Assembly (NCBI GenBank): GCA_949316235.1
Contig: OX438755.1
Coordinates: forward strand, 21,289,151 to 21,353,150
DNA length: 64,000 nucleotides
Reading direction: 5' to 3'
From: Oegoconia quadripuncta
Lineage: Eukaryota > Arthropoda > Insecta > Lepidoptera > Autostichidae
Shown: one piece after another, positions 9,601 to 20,969 of the stretch
Position numbering within the stretch: the stretch's first letter is position 1
How the letters are laid out: each line of letters starts with the position of its first letter
Translations under genes and position numbers: made by a program
Notes under the pieces: generated by a model
Database searches by the model: none
Told to the model about the DNA's origin: nothing
Seen by the model: only the letters and a program-made list of their open reading frames with translations

Positions 9601-12600
9601 CTACACAAGTTCTATGTCCTCACGTAGGAGGGCCAGCTTGCGTGCGGGCCTCTTCAGCGCACCCCCTTTGGTGGCCACGTCAGCCACTCGCACGACTCCA
9701 TCTTTGCCCGGATAAACTTTTATCACTCGGCCCATTGGCCACACTCCTCTTGGCAGATTAGGGTCAAACTACCAGGACGATGTCGTTCACTTCCAAATTT
9801 CGAAATTTGCCTCCCTGTTGCCTTTTTGGTTTAAGACTGGGTAGATACTCCCGGAGCCACCTGTTCCAAAAATGTTCAGATAGGCGAAGTACCTTCTGCC
9901 ACTCCTTTCGCAGAGAAAACACTCTATCGTCTAGACTAGCTGGCAACTGCTGATTCGAAGATGTTCCGATCAAGAAATGGAACGGGGTGAAGCTCTGACA
10001 GTCTTCATTTTGGGTAACGTACGTCAAAGACCTCGAATTCACCAAAGCCTCCGCTTCCAAAAGAAGTGTATGGAGAATCTCTTCTTTTGGCGCTCTTTCT
10101 CTCAATGTTGCCAAGAGGGCAGTCTTCACCGTACGAACCGCAGCCCCCCATAAATGGCGATACAGGCGGCAGGAAGGTCCACTCACACTGATTGCTGGCT
10201 GCAAAGTCTTGTACAGACTCTTGGTAGAACTCTGACAGCTGGTGGTTTGCCCCAACAAACGACGTACCGTTATCGGACAGGATTTTCCGAGGAATACCTC
10301 TATGTGCTATAAAATGGCGTAAGCTGGAGATAGCCGAATCTGCTGAAAGACTGCTACAATTTCTAGATGGACTGCTCGCGTAGTCATACACGTGAAAAGA
10401 GCTACCCAACGTTTTTCTCTGTGGTGACCGACTGAAACAACCACAGGCCCGAGATAGTCCAATCCTACATTGGTAAAATGACGAATATGGTGGTCGAAGC
10501 GCACTTCCGGTATGTCACCCATGGGAGGAATCTGAGGCGCTGCCTTGCGCTTCACACAAAACATACATTTTCTGGCGACCATGCGGACTTCACTGCGGCA
10601 CAGGAAAATCCAGTATCGTTGCTTTAACTCATTGAAAACAAGCTCGTTAAATGCATGCGCAGCTTTGGCGTGGTAATGCCGTATTAGAAGGCGAACAGCG
10701 GGGTGGCGACCATCGAGAATGATTGGCGATGTGGTGTTGTAATCGACGTTTCTCATATGCTTGATTCGGCTGTGTAATCTAAGCAATCCTTCTTCGTCAA
10801 GTATTGGAGACAGAGAATACAGCTTACTTGATTTAGGCAAGGGCTTGGAGTCATATAATAGAGCCAATTCTTGGCTAAAACAGTCTACCTGCGACTTTCT
10901 GAGGATAGCATTCTCCGCTTTATGAATGCCTGCGGCGGTCAAAGGCAGAAATTTGGAAGAAGAAATGCTATCAAGCGATGATTTAGAATTTGGATCTCTA
11001 AAACGTGCCAAAAGGGACCGAAACTTATATGCGTACTGCCATACGCGCGCGGTCGCACGCAGTAAACGTACCCACTCACTGAAATGTGAGGGATCTGGTA
11101 TAACCGATGAAGGTTTCTCCAGATATGTTAAACCCACCAGCGCTTTAGAGGGTTTTAGTTCTTCCAAAGCGCAAGAGGATTCAGAAGCCAAAGGTTCTTT
11201 GGGCCACTCAGTAACCGGCAATAACAAAAAATCTGGTCCAGAGAACCAACGGCTCAAGTCTATATCGCGATCTTTGAGTCTCGTCGCGTCGTCGGCAACA
11301 TTCAAACCACCTGGCACAAATTTTGTTACTTCGGTGATTTCACCAACGCGATTTGCAACAAACGGCTTGAACATTCGCGCATCACTTCTAATCCAACTCA
11401 AAACTGTGGTCGAGTCAGACCAAAAATAAATATTAAAAGCACAATAGGCTTTCTTAAAATCTGGTTCTCGAGCCATACGCCTCTCTAAACCCAGAAACCT
11501 GGAAAGCGCGTGACTATAATTGTCGGGTACGTTTGAAATATCTTTATTCCACAGCAAACCAACCTCGAACCTACCGGATGGTAAACGTTTAGCCGTGGTA
11601 TCCAATATCTGCAAAGCATACTTATCCTGCCTAGAACACAATGTCTCGAGTTTCGAAATTCCTATAGCATCAAGGCGAAAATAATCTTTGATGAGATCCT
11701 CCGTAACGCGGTCACTATTATTATGGTCATCGAAAGAAGTGTGGTTTACAAAATGGATTGGGTTAGTGCAACTGCTCGATTTACCATGCAACACCCACCC
11801 TAAAGCAGTGCGGGTAGCTACTGGTTGGTTCTTGGAACCTTCCCTGATTCCACGACTGACGGACAAGTACCAGTGTTCAGCACCAAGAAGTATTTTAGGT
11901 GTCGCGTCTACGATTGTAAGTTGATCAATTATATCGGTAAGATGAGAATACTGCAATATATCATCTCGGTTTATAGTCTGTGCAAATAACGAAAGTGTGT
12001 CCATGGCCTTCGCATTACTAATAGAAAATACCTCCGAACAATTTTTGCCTTTAATAGAAAAACTAACATGTTGGATGGGTTTGCATGTGGACATGCCGGC
12101 AACGCCGTCTACCTTGATTGAATCCGTAGGCCCAGTAGCACCAATAACACGTGCCACCTCGGAGTCGATCAAAGTCGCCGTAGAACCATCATCAAGTAAA
12201 GCGAACGTGTTATATTTTCCATTAGGGCCGCTAACTTCAACGGGGACTATTTTCAAGAACACTCGAGTATGACTAGGACCGTTTTTATCGAACGCAAAGG
12301 ATTCGGTAATATTCCCGATCGTCACAGCTTTACTACTAGCATCAGTTTCATTTGCAAAATGATAAGATGGGGATAAAGAGTTGCAGGCCGTATGGGACGC
12401 GTGTGGTGTCGCCGGTGTGGAGTGCAGTAGCGGATTATGATAGCGGCCGCAACCGTCGATACCACAACGAGCAATCCTACAGGTCTTCCAACGATGTGAT
12501 CTGGATTTTAGACATTTATAACAGATCTTTGCCTCTCGCAGCCAGCGCCATTTATCATCTATGTTAAGAGACTTGAAGTCCTTGCAATCAATCAGAGTGT

Positions 12601-14233
12601 GTTTATTTTTACAGTAAAGGCACAGGTCAGCACCGGTACTACGCGTAGATACGACATTAATATTGTCCCGACGAGTAGGGTTATAGTACACCGGCTGAAT
12701 GCTGGGTCGCTTAGCATAATCTAACACCAAACCGAATCTATTTTGTTTGTGAGCTTCGATATCGAGAAATTCAGACAAGAGTTGCAGTTTCGGTACGGAC
12801 TGATTACTACGGTAAGCGAAATCTTTCCACTGACTGTACAAAATAGGTGTTAGTTTGCTCAGTACGGTATGAAAGATTTCCACAGAGTATAAATGCTCTT
12901 TTTGATTTAAACTATTAATAACAGCTATACAGTTACGTAGCCTACACGCAAAAGAATTAAGTTCTCTTTGGTCGTAGCTTATCTTAGGCAGACTTCGAAC
13001 AAGCGATATCTCGTGTAGGACTATGATCTCTGGCAATGCAAACGTCTGCTCCAACATTTCCATGACCTCGTCAGGTCGTTCGGCGGTGTACAGCAACGCC
13101 GATACACTTTCGAGGGCGCGGCCACGAAGCGCACACCGTAGACGAGCGAGATTCTCTGTGGGTGCAAACAAATGTTGAGTATCCTGATAGGTGCGTTTAA
13201 ACATAAGCCACTCGGTAGCTTTCCCACCAAATGGCATCAGTTCAATATATTTATGAGAAAATCTGTGCGGACCATTTACATTTGGAGCAATCGTTTCAAC
13301 TTCAACCTTTTTTGGTAGTGAGTGTAAAAACTCTTTGTCATTCGAACTAATAGCTGGCCGCATAAATGTTTGAACTTTGTTTGACGTTGACGGAAAAATA
13401 AAATCATTGTGTGACTTTGACGGAATATGAAAAGACACCGGTTTCTTAGCAAAATATTCAGGGATCTCATGTTTTTTAGCATATGATGGGAAATTAATAT
13501 GAGATGTGAAGTTTGGTATTTCCGTCTCATGAAAATCGCGATGAATGATGGGTTCCGATGTGCGATATGGTGTCTTCGAGCTAACTACATGTGGAGGTTC
13601 TACGTTCGGAGCCGAGTCCCTCAAAAACTCGTGATTTATCACGCTATCCTCCCGCGTGAGCTTCGGATTTGTCACCGCAGGCTCAATACGCGCGTTCGGA
13701 CAGCTATTTACGTCATTAACCCATGTTGCAGTACGAGAAAAAGAATGACTAACCGACCGAATGGAACGCTCCTCAGCCTCCTGAACCGCTAAACGTGCCT
13801 CCATCTCAAGCTCCTCTACCTGATTTGCTTGATGCAGAAGCTTACGTTCATAATTCAACCGTTCTTGTGCGAGATGTTGCTCGCGTTCTAACAGCCGTTG
13901 TTCGCGGTCCATGCTTCGCCGGGCTAACTGTGCCTCCGCGGACAACCTACGTGCCCTCATTGTGGCCGATGACCGCGAAGACCCCGACAAATGCGACCTG
14001 GAACTAAGGCTGAAATTACCGTGTTCTGTGCCAATTGTGGGATTCGTTCGAGATGTCCCGGGGTTTGGATCGCCCAAAGCGGGTGTGAACGTGGCATCGG
14101 TTGAAATGTGGCCCGGTTCTGGGGACCGACCGTGCCCACCCGCGACGTGCATACCTGATTCCGAGGAAACCTCGCCAGCCTCCCGTGGCTGTGCCAACCG
14201 CTTGGTGGTGGCTCTGGTTATTCTTGCACTCAT
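9601..14233 (-). pseudogene. BEL/Pao Gag-Pol polyprotein with RT deletion and frameshifts
   Basis: The start at 14233 ([13 protein letters not shown]) lies just inside the PBS; the open frame continues upstream into the LTR but nothing there resembles Gag. Order: an Arg/Glu-rich coiled stretch; a Pao-type Gag region ([25 protein letters not shown]); CCHC knuckle [13 protein letters not shown] and a second Cys cluster; aspartic protease with [12 protein letters not shown]; then KKAYCAF joined directly to [15 protein letters not shown], the RNase H segment. The whole RT palm, including the YxDD box, is absent at this junction (about 11433). The integrase follows with a zinc-finger-like H/C region (KCMFC), GLDYLGP, then LSDNGTSF in another frame, then EAEALVNSRSLT back in the first. 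The C-terminus (VWPMGRVIKVYPG) needs a further shift near 9765 and stops at 9601. Confidence 0.9.
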
Positions 14234-14235
14234 AT

Positions 14236-14253
14236 CCGGCTCGAAAGGACCAA
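14236..14253 (-). promoter_or_regulatory. Primer-binding site of the BEL element
   Basis: In element orientation TGGTCCTTTCGAGCCGGA follows the 5' LTR after a few T residues. It begins TGG, complementary to a tRNA CCA end, and should pair with a tRNA 3' end of the form ...AAAGGACCA. The tRNA species was not identified. Confidence 0.75.
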
Positions 14254-14256
14254 AAA

Positions 14257-14388
14257 TGTTAGCTAATGTAGGAATTTGTGAGCAAAGAAAAATCCAAGCG
14301 TTTGACACATACGAATATATTAGGAACACTGACATTTAAAAAATGTAAAAAAAAGAAAAGATCTAAAAACACCACGCAGTTTCCAACA
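14257..14388 (-). repeat. 5' LTR of the BEL element
   Basis: 132-bp copy reading as identical to 9447-9578, consistent with a recent insertion. It is short for the superfamily. A promoter would be expected here, but no clear TATA or initiator was assigned. Confidence 0.93.
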
Positions 14389-14499
14389 ACGATGATAATA
14401 TACAAGACTCTACATAACAATTTAAATAAATGAATTTATTTATTTAAAAACAGCAACAAATAAAGAGATGGAATTTAAATATAAACTAGAACAAATGTA

Positions 14500-14690
14500 A
14501 AAAAATTGGGGCCGCGAGGCAAGGTACCCAAAACGCTGGCAGCGTTTCCTCGTTGTATGCAGATACTTAAGCGTTGGGCGAGGAAACAACCAGCTCTCGG
14601 GTCACCAGTGACATCGACTAAGCGCTTTGAAATATGAAAGAAAAATTGAAGAGCGCCCGGCCCTCAAGGACCGAAACATACACTCACACA
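14500..14690 (-). pseudogene. Non-LTR RT C-terminal fragment (ETLGPWGP family)
   Basis: Antisense homologue of the fragments at 32770-33010 and 43094-43390. Shared blocks correspond to a region reading LVTRELVV...NEETLPAFWVPC here against DHRAGGFLAQRISLAIQRGN and AACLLGTMP at 43 kb. Heavily mutated, no intact frame. Confidence 0.5.
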
Positions 14691-14985
14691 CACAAAGCGC
14701 GAAATTGATAAATTCATACATACGACGATTATTTGACATTGGTTGGATTATTTGACCAATTTTTTATTTGTAATATTACTTATTGACTAAATTATTTATT
14801 ATTACTCACTATTTACCTCTAGATTGTATAATGATTATTATTTAATAGTGACTTTCCACCTAATTATTTTTTTAAAAGAATTGTAATGAAAAATAAGAAT
14901 CTGTAATTGGCATGACTTTGGCTTATAAATTTCGTGTAATATTTTTTATAATGATGCTGTTGATTCTGTATTATCAATAAAATAC
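14691..14985 (+). other. AT-rich stretch ending in a LINE-like 3' tail
   Basis: 14885-14985 (ATGCTGTTGATTCTGTAT, then CAATAAAATA) matches the antisense at 6370-6480 and looks like a LINE 3' UTR with a polyadenylation signal. Upstream is AT-rich and featureless. Confidence 0.4.
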
Positions 14986-15245
14986 GACCGGTTGGTGTAG
15001 TGGATAGTGACCCTGTCAGCGAAACCAACGGTTGCGGGGTCGAATCCCGCGAGGGGTAAATGTTTGTGTGATGAATACGAACATTTATTCCCGAGTCATG
15101 GATGTTTATTATAAATATTTATGTATGTTTATCCGTTATCTAATATCCATAGCACAAGCTTTGCTTAGTTTGGGACTAGATGATTGGTGTAAGTGTCCGA
15201 AATATTTATTTATTATTATTTATTTATTAATAAAAATAAAATAAA
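14986..15245 (+). mobile_element. SINE-B
   Basis: Full head-to-tail copy: GACCGGTTGGTGTAGTGG, GGGGTCGAATCCCGCG, body, and a TTATTTATT tail. A 70-residue frame through it is incidental. Confidence 0.9.
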
Positions 15246-15730
15246 ACATGTAGGTAAAGGTACATTTGCACCATTTACACTAAACACTTAATATTTTAGC
15301 GTTAGTTAAAAATAATCACCCGCAGTAGGCAAAATCAACCATCAGTCGATGGAATCTTCCTCATCTTTCATCCTAACATGGTTTCGAATCATGCCCAATG
15401 TCCTTTTATGAGGTGCATCCCCTTACAAGAAGCCTACGTCAATGTCAACGCAGCATTGCGTATCTCCCGGCGTCATTACTAAAACGACCGCGATTATTAC
15501 ATGTACCGCCATGTTTGTTGTGTACCTTATGTGGTACAGTCGGTGACCCATATTTTATGTACAGTCGTAAGAAATTTTTGGTAATCCAATAATAGCTATT
15601 CGTAATTTTGTCATATCATACAAAGCAATAGAAACTTTAGTTTAACGTCTTTATCTTTTGTTAAGTCGGCTTTCTTTGACATTTGACATTACCAATAGGG
15701 GCTAATATTGCCTTGCCTCTCGCCGTCTAA
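15246..15730. other. No recognisable gene
   Basis: About 480 bp with no repeat match and no supported coding region. Confidence 0.45.
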
Positions 15731-16070
15731 GCTCCGCCTCCGTGGCTCAATGTAAACAACATTGGGTTTACGATTCGGAGGTTGCAGGTTTGATCCCCGC
15801 GGGGTACATGTTTAAGTACTCGGTTTGGTTGTTGGTAGGGCATTTTAAAATTTCCGCCTGGCTAGCTACCACCGTCTTATCTAAATCTGCCGCCAAGCAG
15901 CAATGTTAATAGCATTGTTGTTTTCCGGTTGTCAGAAACAAGGTAGCCTGTCCCCCAAATGCGTTGGAGTTTGCGGGACAGTACGCTTCCACTTTCGACC
16001 TCATCTTCACTTAACATCAGGTGTGATTGAGATCAAGTACGAACCCGTCGCGTGCATAAAAAAAAAGAAA
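15731..16070 (+). mobile_element. SINE-A, full length
   Basis: Starts CCGCCTCCGTGGCTCAATGT with B-box-like GGTTTGATCCCCGC. The body reads CTAGCTACCACCGTCTTATC and the tail AACCCGTCGCGTGCATAA plus poly-A. A good representative of the family. Confidence 0.92.
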
Positions 16071-16167
16071 AAAGCTTCAGTAGACAAACTTCTTTCTGTA
16101 AAAATATTCACTACATGCTCAAACGTTTTCAGTTGAAGTGCTATATAGATCAATTTCAGGTTATTCT

Positions 16168-16237
16168 AGATTCAAACTTCAAACTTCAAGCATTTGTTTC
16201 AACGTAAGATACATGATATAATTTGTTGAATGTCAAT
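16168..16237 (-). mobile_element. LINE-I 3' tail, inverted
   Basis: TTCAAACTTCAAACTTCAAG followed by CATTTGTTTCAACGTAAGAT is the complement of the tail at 16745-16810. It faces the longer LINE-I copy downstream. Confidence 0.75.
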
Positions 16238-16319
16238 AAATTTTGAAAATAAAAAAGGGCTTAAACATTCCTTTGTCAGTCAGCTACAATCGTGATCGTC
16301 AAATGACGCAATTAAGGCT

Positions 16320-16812
16320 TTATTCGATGATAACGATAACTTAAATTTGAGATATAAGGACAAATTAGCCACCCCTATGTTCAGACTGAGCAAAGTTAAT
16401 ACATCATTTATGGGACACTGTATACGCTTTTATAACCTTATACAGATGAAAAACAATTTAAAAACCATGTCAAAACAACATTAACAAAAAAAGGTTATTA
16501 CAAAATTAGTGACTACCTGAATGACAAAAACGCTTGGCATACTTCGCCCAGCTCCCAAAAATTATAAAATTGTATTAGTTGTATACTTTTATAAAAAAAA
16601 AGAAAAGAAAAGAAAAATGATCCTGTGGGTTTCTTGCGCCGCTTCTTTTCCCACAGATGATTTCCCTTTCCGAAGCGGTGGTAGCTTGGACATACTGACT
16701 GACCGAAAAATGCTTAGCCCTATTTCTATTTCCAATAGATTTAAATTGACATTCAACAAATGATATCATGTATCTTACGTTGAAATAAATGCTTGAAGTT
16801 TGAAGTTTTGAG
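16320..16812 (+). pseudogene. LINE-I 3' end (CR1/Jockey-like), 5'-truncated
   Basis: The remnant corresponds to the ORF2 C-terminus of a LINE-H relative (Y.DKLATPMFRLSKVNTSF, then a disrupted ISDYLNDKNAW). The 3' UTR carries TTTCTTGCGCCGCTTCTTTT and ends AAATGCTTGAAGTTTGAAG. The same family is found at 53460-53895. Frameshifts within the last 60 codons disable it. Confidence 0.75.
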
Positions 16813-16817
16813 TTTGA

Positions 16818-16920
16818 TGGTATTGAAAAAATAAATAAACTACCTATGTCAATATCTTCTATTTCACTTACATACCTAATATGCCCCATTTTTTTTTCTT
16901 ACGGTAAAAAACTCATCGAG
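16818..16920. repeat. Dispersed repeat O
   Basis: The CTACCTATGTCAATATCTTC, CATACCTAATATGCC and TTACGGTAAAAAACTCATC blocks occur inverted at 19497-19575. Confidence 0.55.
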
Positions 16921-16970
16921 TATAATGATGTTGTTGATGTGAACAGAATTAATCTTTTAGAGAACCTAAG

Positions 16971-17382
16971 CGTGGTAGAGCCACGCTGTAAGCTATTAGC
17001 TTGCAGCATGAATGGGCCGGCTCGACCGGGGAAGTACCACCCTCTCGCAGAAGACCGACGTCTGAGTAGTGGCATTTTGCCACTGCGCTTCGTCCGGTGA
17101 GCGAGGGCGCCGGAGGCCCACCTTCCAGTCTCTCTCCAGAATGGTAGCGGTATTTAAAGAGTTAGTACCCCAGGAGGGTACCAGCACTATTAGTGCTGGA
17201 GAATCCCTCATCGCTCAGGCTGCCCTACTTATTCTGGGGTGGACACCTTCCTCAAAGGCCGGCAACGCATCTGTGACCCTTTTGGTGTTGCGGGTGTCCA
17301 TGGGCGGCGGTGATTGCTTTCCATCAGGTGACCCGCATGCTCGTTTGCCGCCCTCTCATATAAAAAAAAAAAAAAAAAAAAA
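16971..17382 (+). mobile_element. SINE-F, full length
   Basis: Sense copy from CGTGGTAGAGCCACGCTG to a poly-A of about 21 bases after GCCGCCCTCTCATAT. Contains the central palindrome CAGCACTATTAGTGCTGG at 17181-17198. Shares its last 130 bp with LINE-E. Confidence 0.88.
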
Positions 17383-17496
17383 AACCCTAGGATTATATAT
17401 AGGTTATAACTATCTATAGTTGGGCAGAGTATTTACCTAATGAAGGGCGGGTGCCGCAAAGCAAGAACATAATTTAAATAATTAAAGTTCTATATT

Positions 17497-17735
17497 TTGA
17501 CGACCGATTGGTGTTGTGGATAGTGACCCTGTCAGCGAAACCAACGGTTGCGGGTTCGAATCCCGCGATGGGCAACTGTTTGTATGATTAATACGAATGT
17601 ATTGGAATGGTCATGGATGTTTTCATAAATATTTATGTATGTTTATCCGTTATCTAGTATCCATAGTATTCATCCAATTGCTTAGTTTGGGACTAGATGA
17701 TTGGTGTGAGTGCACTATTTATTTATTTAATGGTG
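17497..17735 (+). mobile_element. SINE-B
   Basis: Head GACGACCGATTGGTGTTGTG and GGGTTCGAATCCCGCG, a diverged body, and a TATTTATTTA tail. Confidence 0.85.
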
Positions 17736-18479
17736 GTTGGTACCAAGGGGAACCGGGCTCGATTTTCGATCATTTATCAAAACATGAGCCTAGAGATTTT
17801 CAAGCGACGCGAATTCTTAAAAATAATTGACAAGCATTAAAACTCTGCACCTACCAAACTTGTACGTTATATACGATCTCGTTCCATTTAAATTCGCTTT
17901 TAGAATAAGTGTGCCCGCCCACGACAGATTTTTTATAGGACGGATAATCGGGCCGACTTTTTCGTCAATACTTTTATCATCGACTTTTTGTAGGACGTGT
18001 GCGTTGAAATATTGCAATCAGTACGTTCCATTTTTCTCCTACAAAATATCGGTCACTGGGCGAACAGCCTACTGGTTGTGTTAAGTTCGTCGTGATTTCG
18101 ACTGTACAATAAATGATATCACAGCACAGATTAAACAGGTAAGAGACCTTTTGTTTTTAAACTGTGATTTTTTCAAAGATTTCTATTTAATAAGATTTGA
18201 CATTATCAGTACAAGAGGACAGATCATAGCACAACATCTATATAATGCGGTAATCTGCCATCTCGATTAAATCAGACAATTGTGTCAGTTACCTACTTGT
18301 GTACATAGATAAGGATATTATGATCTCAACTAAATCGTCATAATAAGGAAAGTGTGTTTGTTTGTTTGCCTTACATTCACATACACTACACAATAAGGCA
18401 TACAAGGTTTGCCTAAAATCTACAATATTTTGGAAAGCGTAGTGGGAGTGAAAGCTTGTCAAAATCAATAGAACTCCAG
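17736..18479. other. Anonymous DNA with a donor-like site
   Basis: Not matched to any repeat here. At 18133-18145 the text TTAAACAGGTAAGAG is a strong splice-donor-like sequence after a moderately GC-rich stretch, so an untranslated exon is possible. No start codon or protein supports it. Confidence 0.3.
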
Positions 18480-18600
18480 TAGATACCATACTATCGACAT
18501 GACAATGAAAAAGCAGATATAGAACTAGCTAGAGCTTCTGATGGACTATCATTGTTAGTGCTTGGAGACCACACTCCTCTGCTGGTGCTTCGGTAAGTGC
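18480..18600 (+). pseudogene. Possible LINE RNase H remnant
   Basis: One frame reads YDRHDNEKADIELARASDG and on to LLVLGDHTPLL. This resembles the RNase H segment of R1/I-type LINEs (GH.N.E.NE.AD.LAR..S). Too short and isolated to be sure. Confidence 0.35.
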
Positions 18601-19444
18601 GGTTGGTCTGAGATGATGGAGTGGACTGTATTTGCTGGTTCAGGAGCCGGAGGAACTTCAAACACCGACTAAACCTGTGTATATAACTTTATTGCAGTTC
18701 ACAGTTAAAATAAATGATGAATATTCAAAACTTAGGTGTTGGTGAGATGACTATATACGTATTTTTCCCCGCTACCCGCGAAAATTTACAGTTGGCAGAT
18801 GCGTTTTGTTTCACGAACAGTGCTTGCACATTTTACTGAATGCATTTATGTTGTTATCTTTCAGCTTTTGGGTTTCGCGAGTGCAGATCAGAGCGTTTTT
18901 ATTATTCATTCTGTATTTAACAAAATCTTAATTTATCCAATGGATGACGCCACGAGACGGAATAAACCCGCTTAATTTGAAAAAAACTTCACTCACATCG
19001 GACCACGTACTACTTGCCACCAACCAATACGAGTACTAAATGTTGCGTGCGTTTTTCCGAGTACTGGCAGAATAACCAGCGCTGTGGTGTGGACCACTAT
19101 CTGTGCTGCAGCATATGCTGAGTCAGAGCCCTTTCAGTGCACAGTAGGTACAGCCCATCGCGGGGGAAACTTGTATGGTGTGCGTCAGGGGGTAAGACCC
19201 GATTTCTAAAGACATATAAGCGAAAGCGTTCGACGCCAGATAATCGAAGTGCCAATTCAACGAAACGCCATTCAGCCGATGGGCCAATTAATTGAAAAGA
19301 CAAACATGCGAAAGCCATACAAAATAGTAAAAAAAATAATAAATAGATAATGGATTTATTGAGTATTTTTTTTTTTTGGAAATCAATATTTAAATTTATT
19401 GGACACCAAGAAAACATTATAATTGTTTATATTTTTTATTTTTC
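18601..19444. other. No gene; includes a family P fragment
   Basis: 19062-19130 matches the LINE-like 3' UTR at 2155-2215 (GCAGAATAACCAGCGCTG, CAGCATATGCTGAGTC). The remainder is unassigned. Confidence 0.4.
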
Positions 19445-19994
19445 ATGAGTTTATTTTAGAATAAGAGATTTGAATATTAGTTTCGAGTAGATATACCGGA
19501 TGAGATTTTTTACCGTAAGGAAAAAAGGCATATTAGGTAAGTGAAATGAAAGGTATTGGCATAGGTAGTTTATTTTTTTTTTCTCAAAACTATTATCGAA
19601 GAAAACGTTAATTGTGTCATTTGACGGTCGCGTATGTGGCCTATTCCACATTTTTTTTTTATGCATAACGGGTTGGTACTTGACCTCAATCACACCTAAT
19701 GTTAAGTGAAGATGAGGTCGAAGATGGAAGCGTACTGACCCGGAAACCCCAACAAATCTGCCGCCAAGCAACAATGTTAATAGCATTGTTGTGTTCCGTT
19801 TGTCAGAGATAAGATAGCCAGTCCCCCAAATGTGTTGGGGTTTCCGGGTCAGTACGCTTCCACCTTCGACCTCATCCTCACTTAACATCAGGTGTGATTG
19901 AGGTAAAGTACCAACCCGTTGTGCATATAAAAAAAAAAAAATATACCTACTCGAAACTAATATTCAAATCTCATATTTTAAAATAAACTCATGA
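19445..19994. repeat. Large inverted structure containing two head-to-head SINE-A pieces
   Basis: Outer arms: 19445-19495 (CATGAGTTTATTTTAGAATA..) pairs with the complement of 19946-19994. Inner arms: an antisense SINE-A 3' half (19655-19755) faces a sense SINE-A 3' two-thirds (19756-19940), both with the A-tail pointing outward. The open frame across 19451-19888 is an artefact. Confidence 0.75.
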
Positions 19995-20128
19995 ATAATA
20001 AATATTTTTTAAATTACCTAATTTGCCCTAAAAAAATCATCCGGCATATCAATATCGCTGAATATGGTATTATATAATTTAGAAAGACGCGCAATGAGCT
20101 CATTTTGTCCCAAATTAGTAGAAAGGAG

Positions 20129-20440
20129 GTGCCACCTCGTGGCTCAATGTACACAACATTGGGAATACGAATCAGAGATCGCGGGTTCGATCCCCAGCGG
20201 GGTATATGTTTAAATATTCACTTTGGTTGGTGGTAGGGTATTTTAAATGCCCGCCTGGCTAGCTACCACCATCTTATATAAGTCTGCCGCCAAACAGCAA
20301 TGTTTGTGTTCCGGGTTGTCAGAGATAAGTTAAACAGTCCCCCAAATATTATTGGGTTTCCGGGTACGATTCCACCTTCGGCCTCATCTTAACTTAACAT
20401 CAGGTGTGATTGAAATGAACCCGGTGTGCATTAAAAAAAA
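20129..20440 (+). mobile_element. SINE-A, diverged full-length copy
   Basis: Head CCTCGTGGCTCAATGTACAC with CGGGTTCGATCCCCAGC. The tail region is shortened and ends GTGTGCATTAAAAAAAAA. Confidence 0.85.
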
Positions 20441-20969
20441 ACTTGTGCTGGTGGTGCCGGGTCTGTGGTAAGGCACTTGTAAAGCTATCAGTTACCTCTG
20501 TTGTGTAGTCGACTGTACAAGTAACATGTATGTCTCGTCGGTATTGAATACATTGTCTCTAACAAGTGTGAAAGAATTGACATCTGGGTCAAGGGGACTG
20601 TTTGGTTACATGATGATGGATTTACAACATTTACAAGGATGAGAGAAGTAAAGAAAAGTATTATCCAACAGTTTTGCGACAGCCCACATTTTAGTGTTTT
20701 GTTGCTAGTAATTAAGTTTAAGTAGTTAAATTTGGGTTTAGCATAATTTAAATATTAGCTCGCTTAACCTTAATAACACCAAAAATTCGGGTTATATTAT
20801 ACGAGCCGAGTTAGAACGATCGTTCTAGGGCCAATAAATAATACGATGCATCGTTAATGTACTTTGTTCATTGCCGCGCTAGCAACGTCTTCGTGAGCGA
20901 TGAAATCAATGCTGACGGCAATGAACTATATATGAACAGGACGTCTTATGCCTTCCACATAGAATTCAT
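20441..20969. other. No recognisable gene
   Basis: About 530 bp without a convincing frame or repeat. Confidence 0.45.

Larger units (their letters stand above)
9447..14388 (-). mobile_element. BEL/Pao LTR retrotransposon, RT-deleted
   Basis: A 4.94-kb element bounded by 132-bp direct repeats (9447-9578 and 14257-14388) that read as identical, each running TG...CA on the plus strand. The flanking duplication is ACGAT (9442-9446 and 14389-14393). Element orientation is minus: 5' LTR at the high end, then primer-binding site, Gag-protease-(truncated RNase H)-integrase, a purine-rich tract and 3' LTR. Autonomous BEL/Pao elements are normally longer; the reverse transcriptase is missing. Confidence 0.95.

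Noticed and set aside
10926..11429. 167-residue plus-strand frame and other plus-strand frames across 10.9-14.3 kb
   Set aside because: They are antisense shadows of the BEL polyprotein.
14257..14335. BEL polyprotein starting inside the LTR (MSVFLIYSY..)
   Set aside because: The frame is open there by chance; the start at 14233, after the primer-binding site, fits element architecture.
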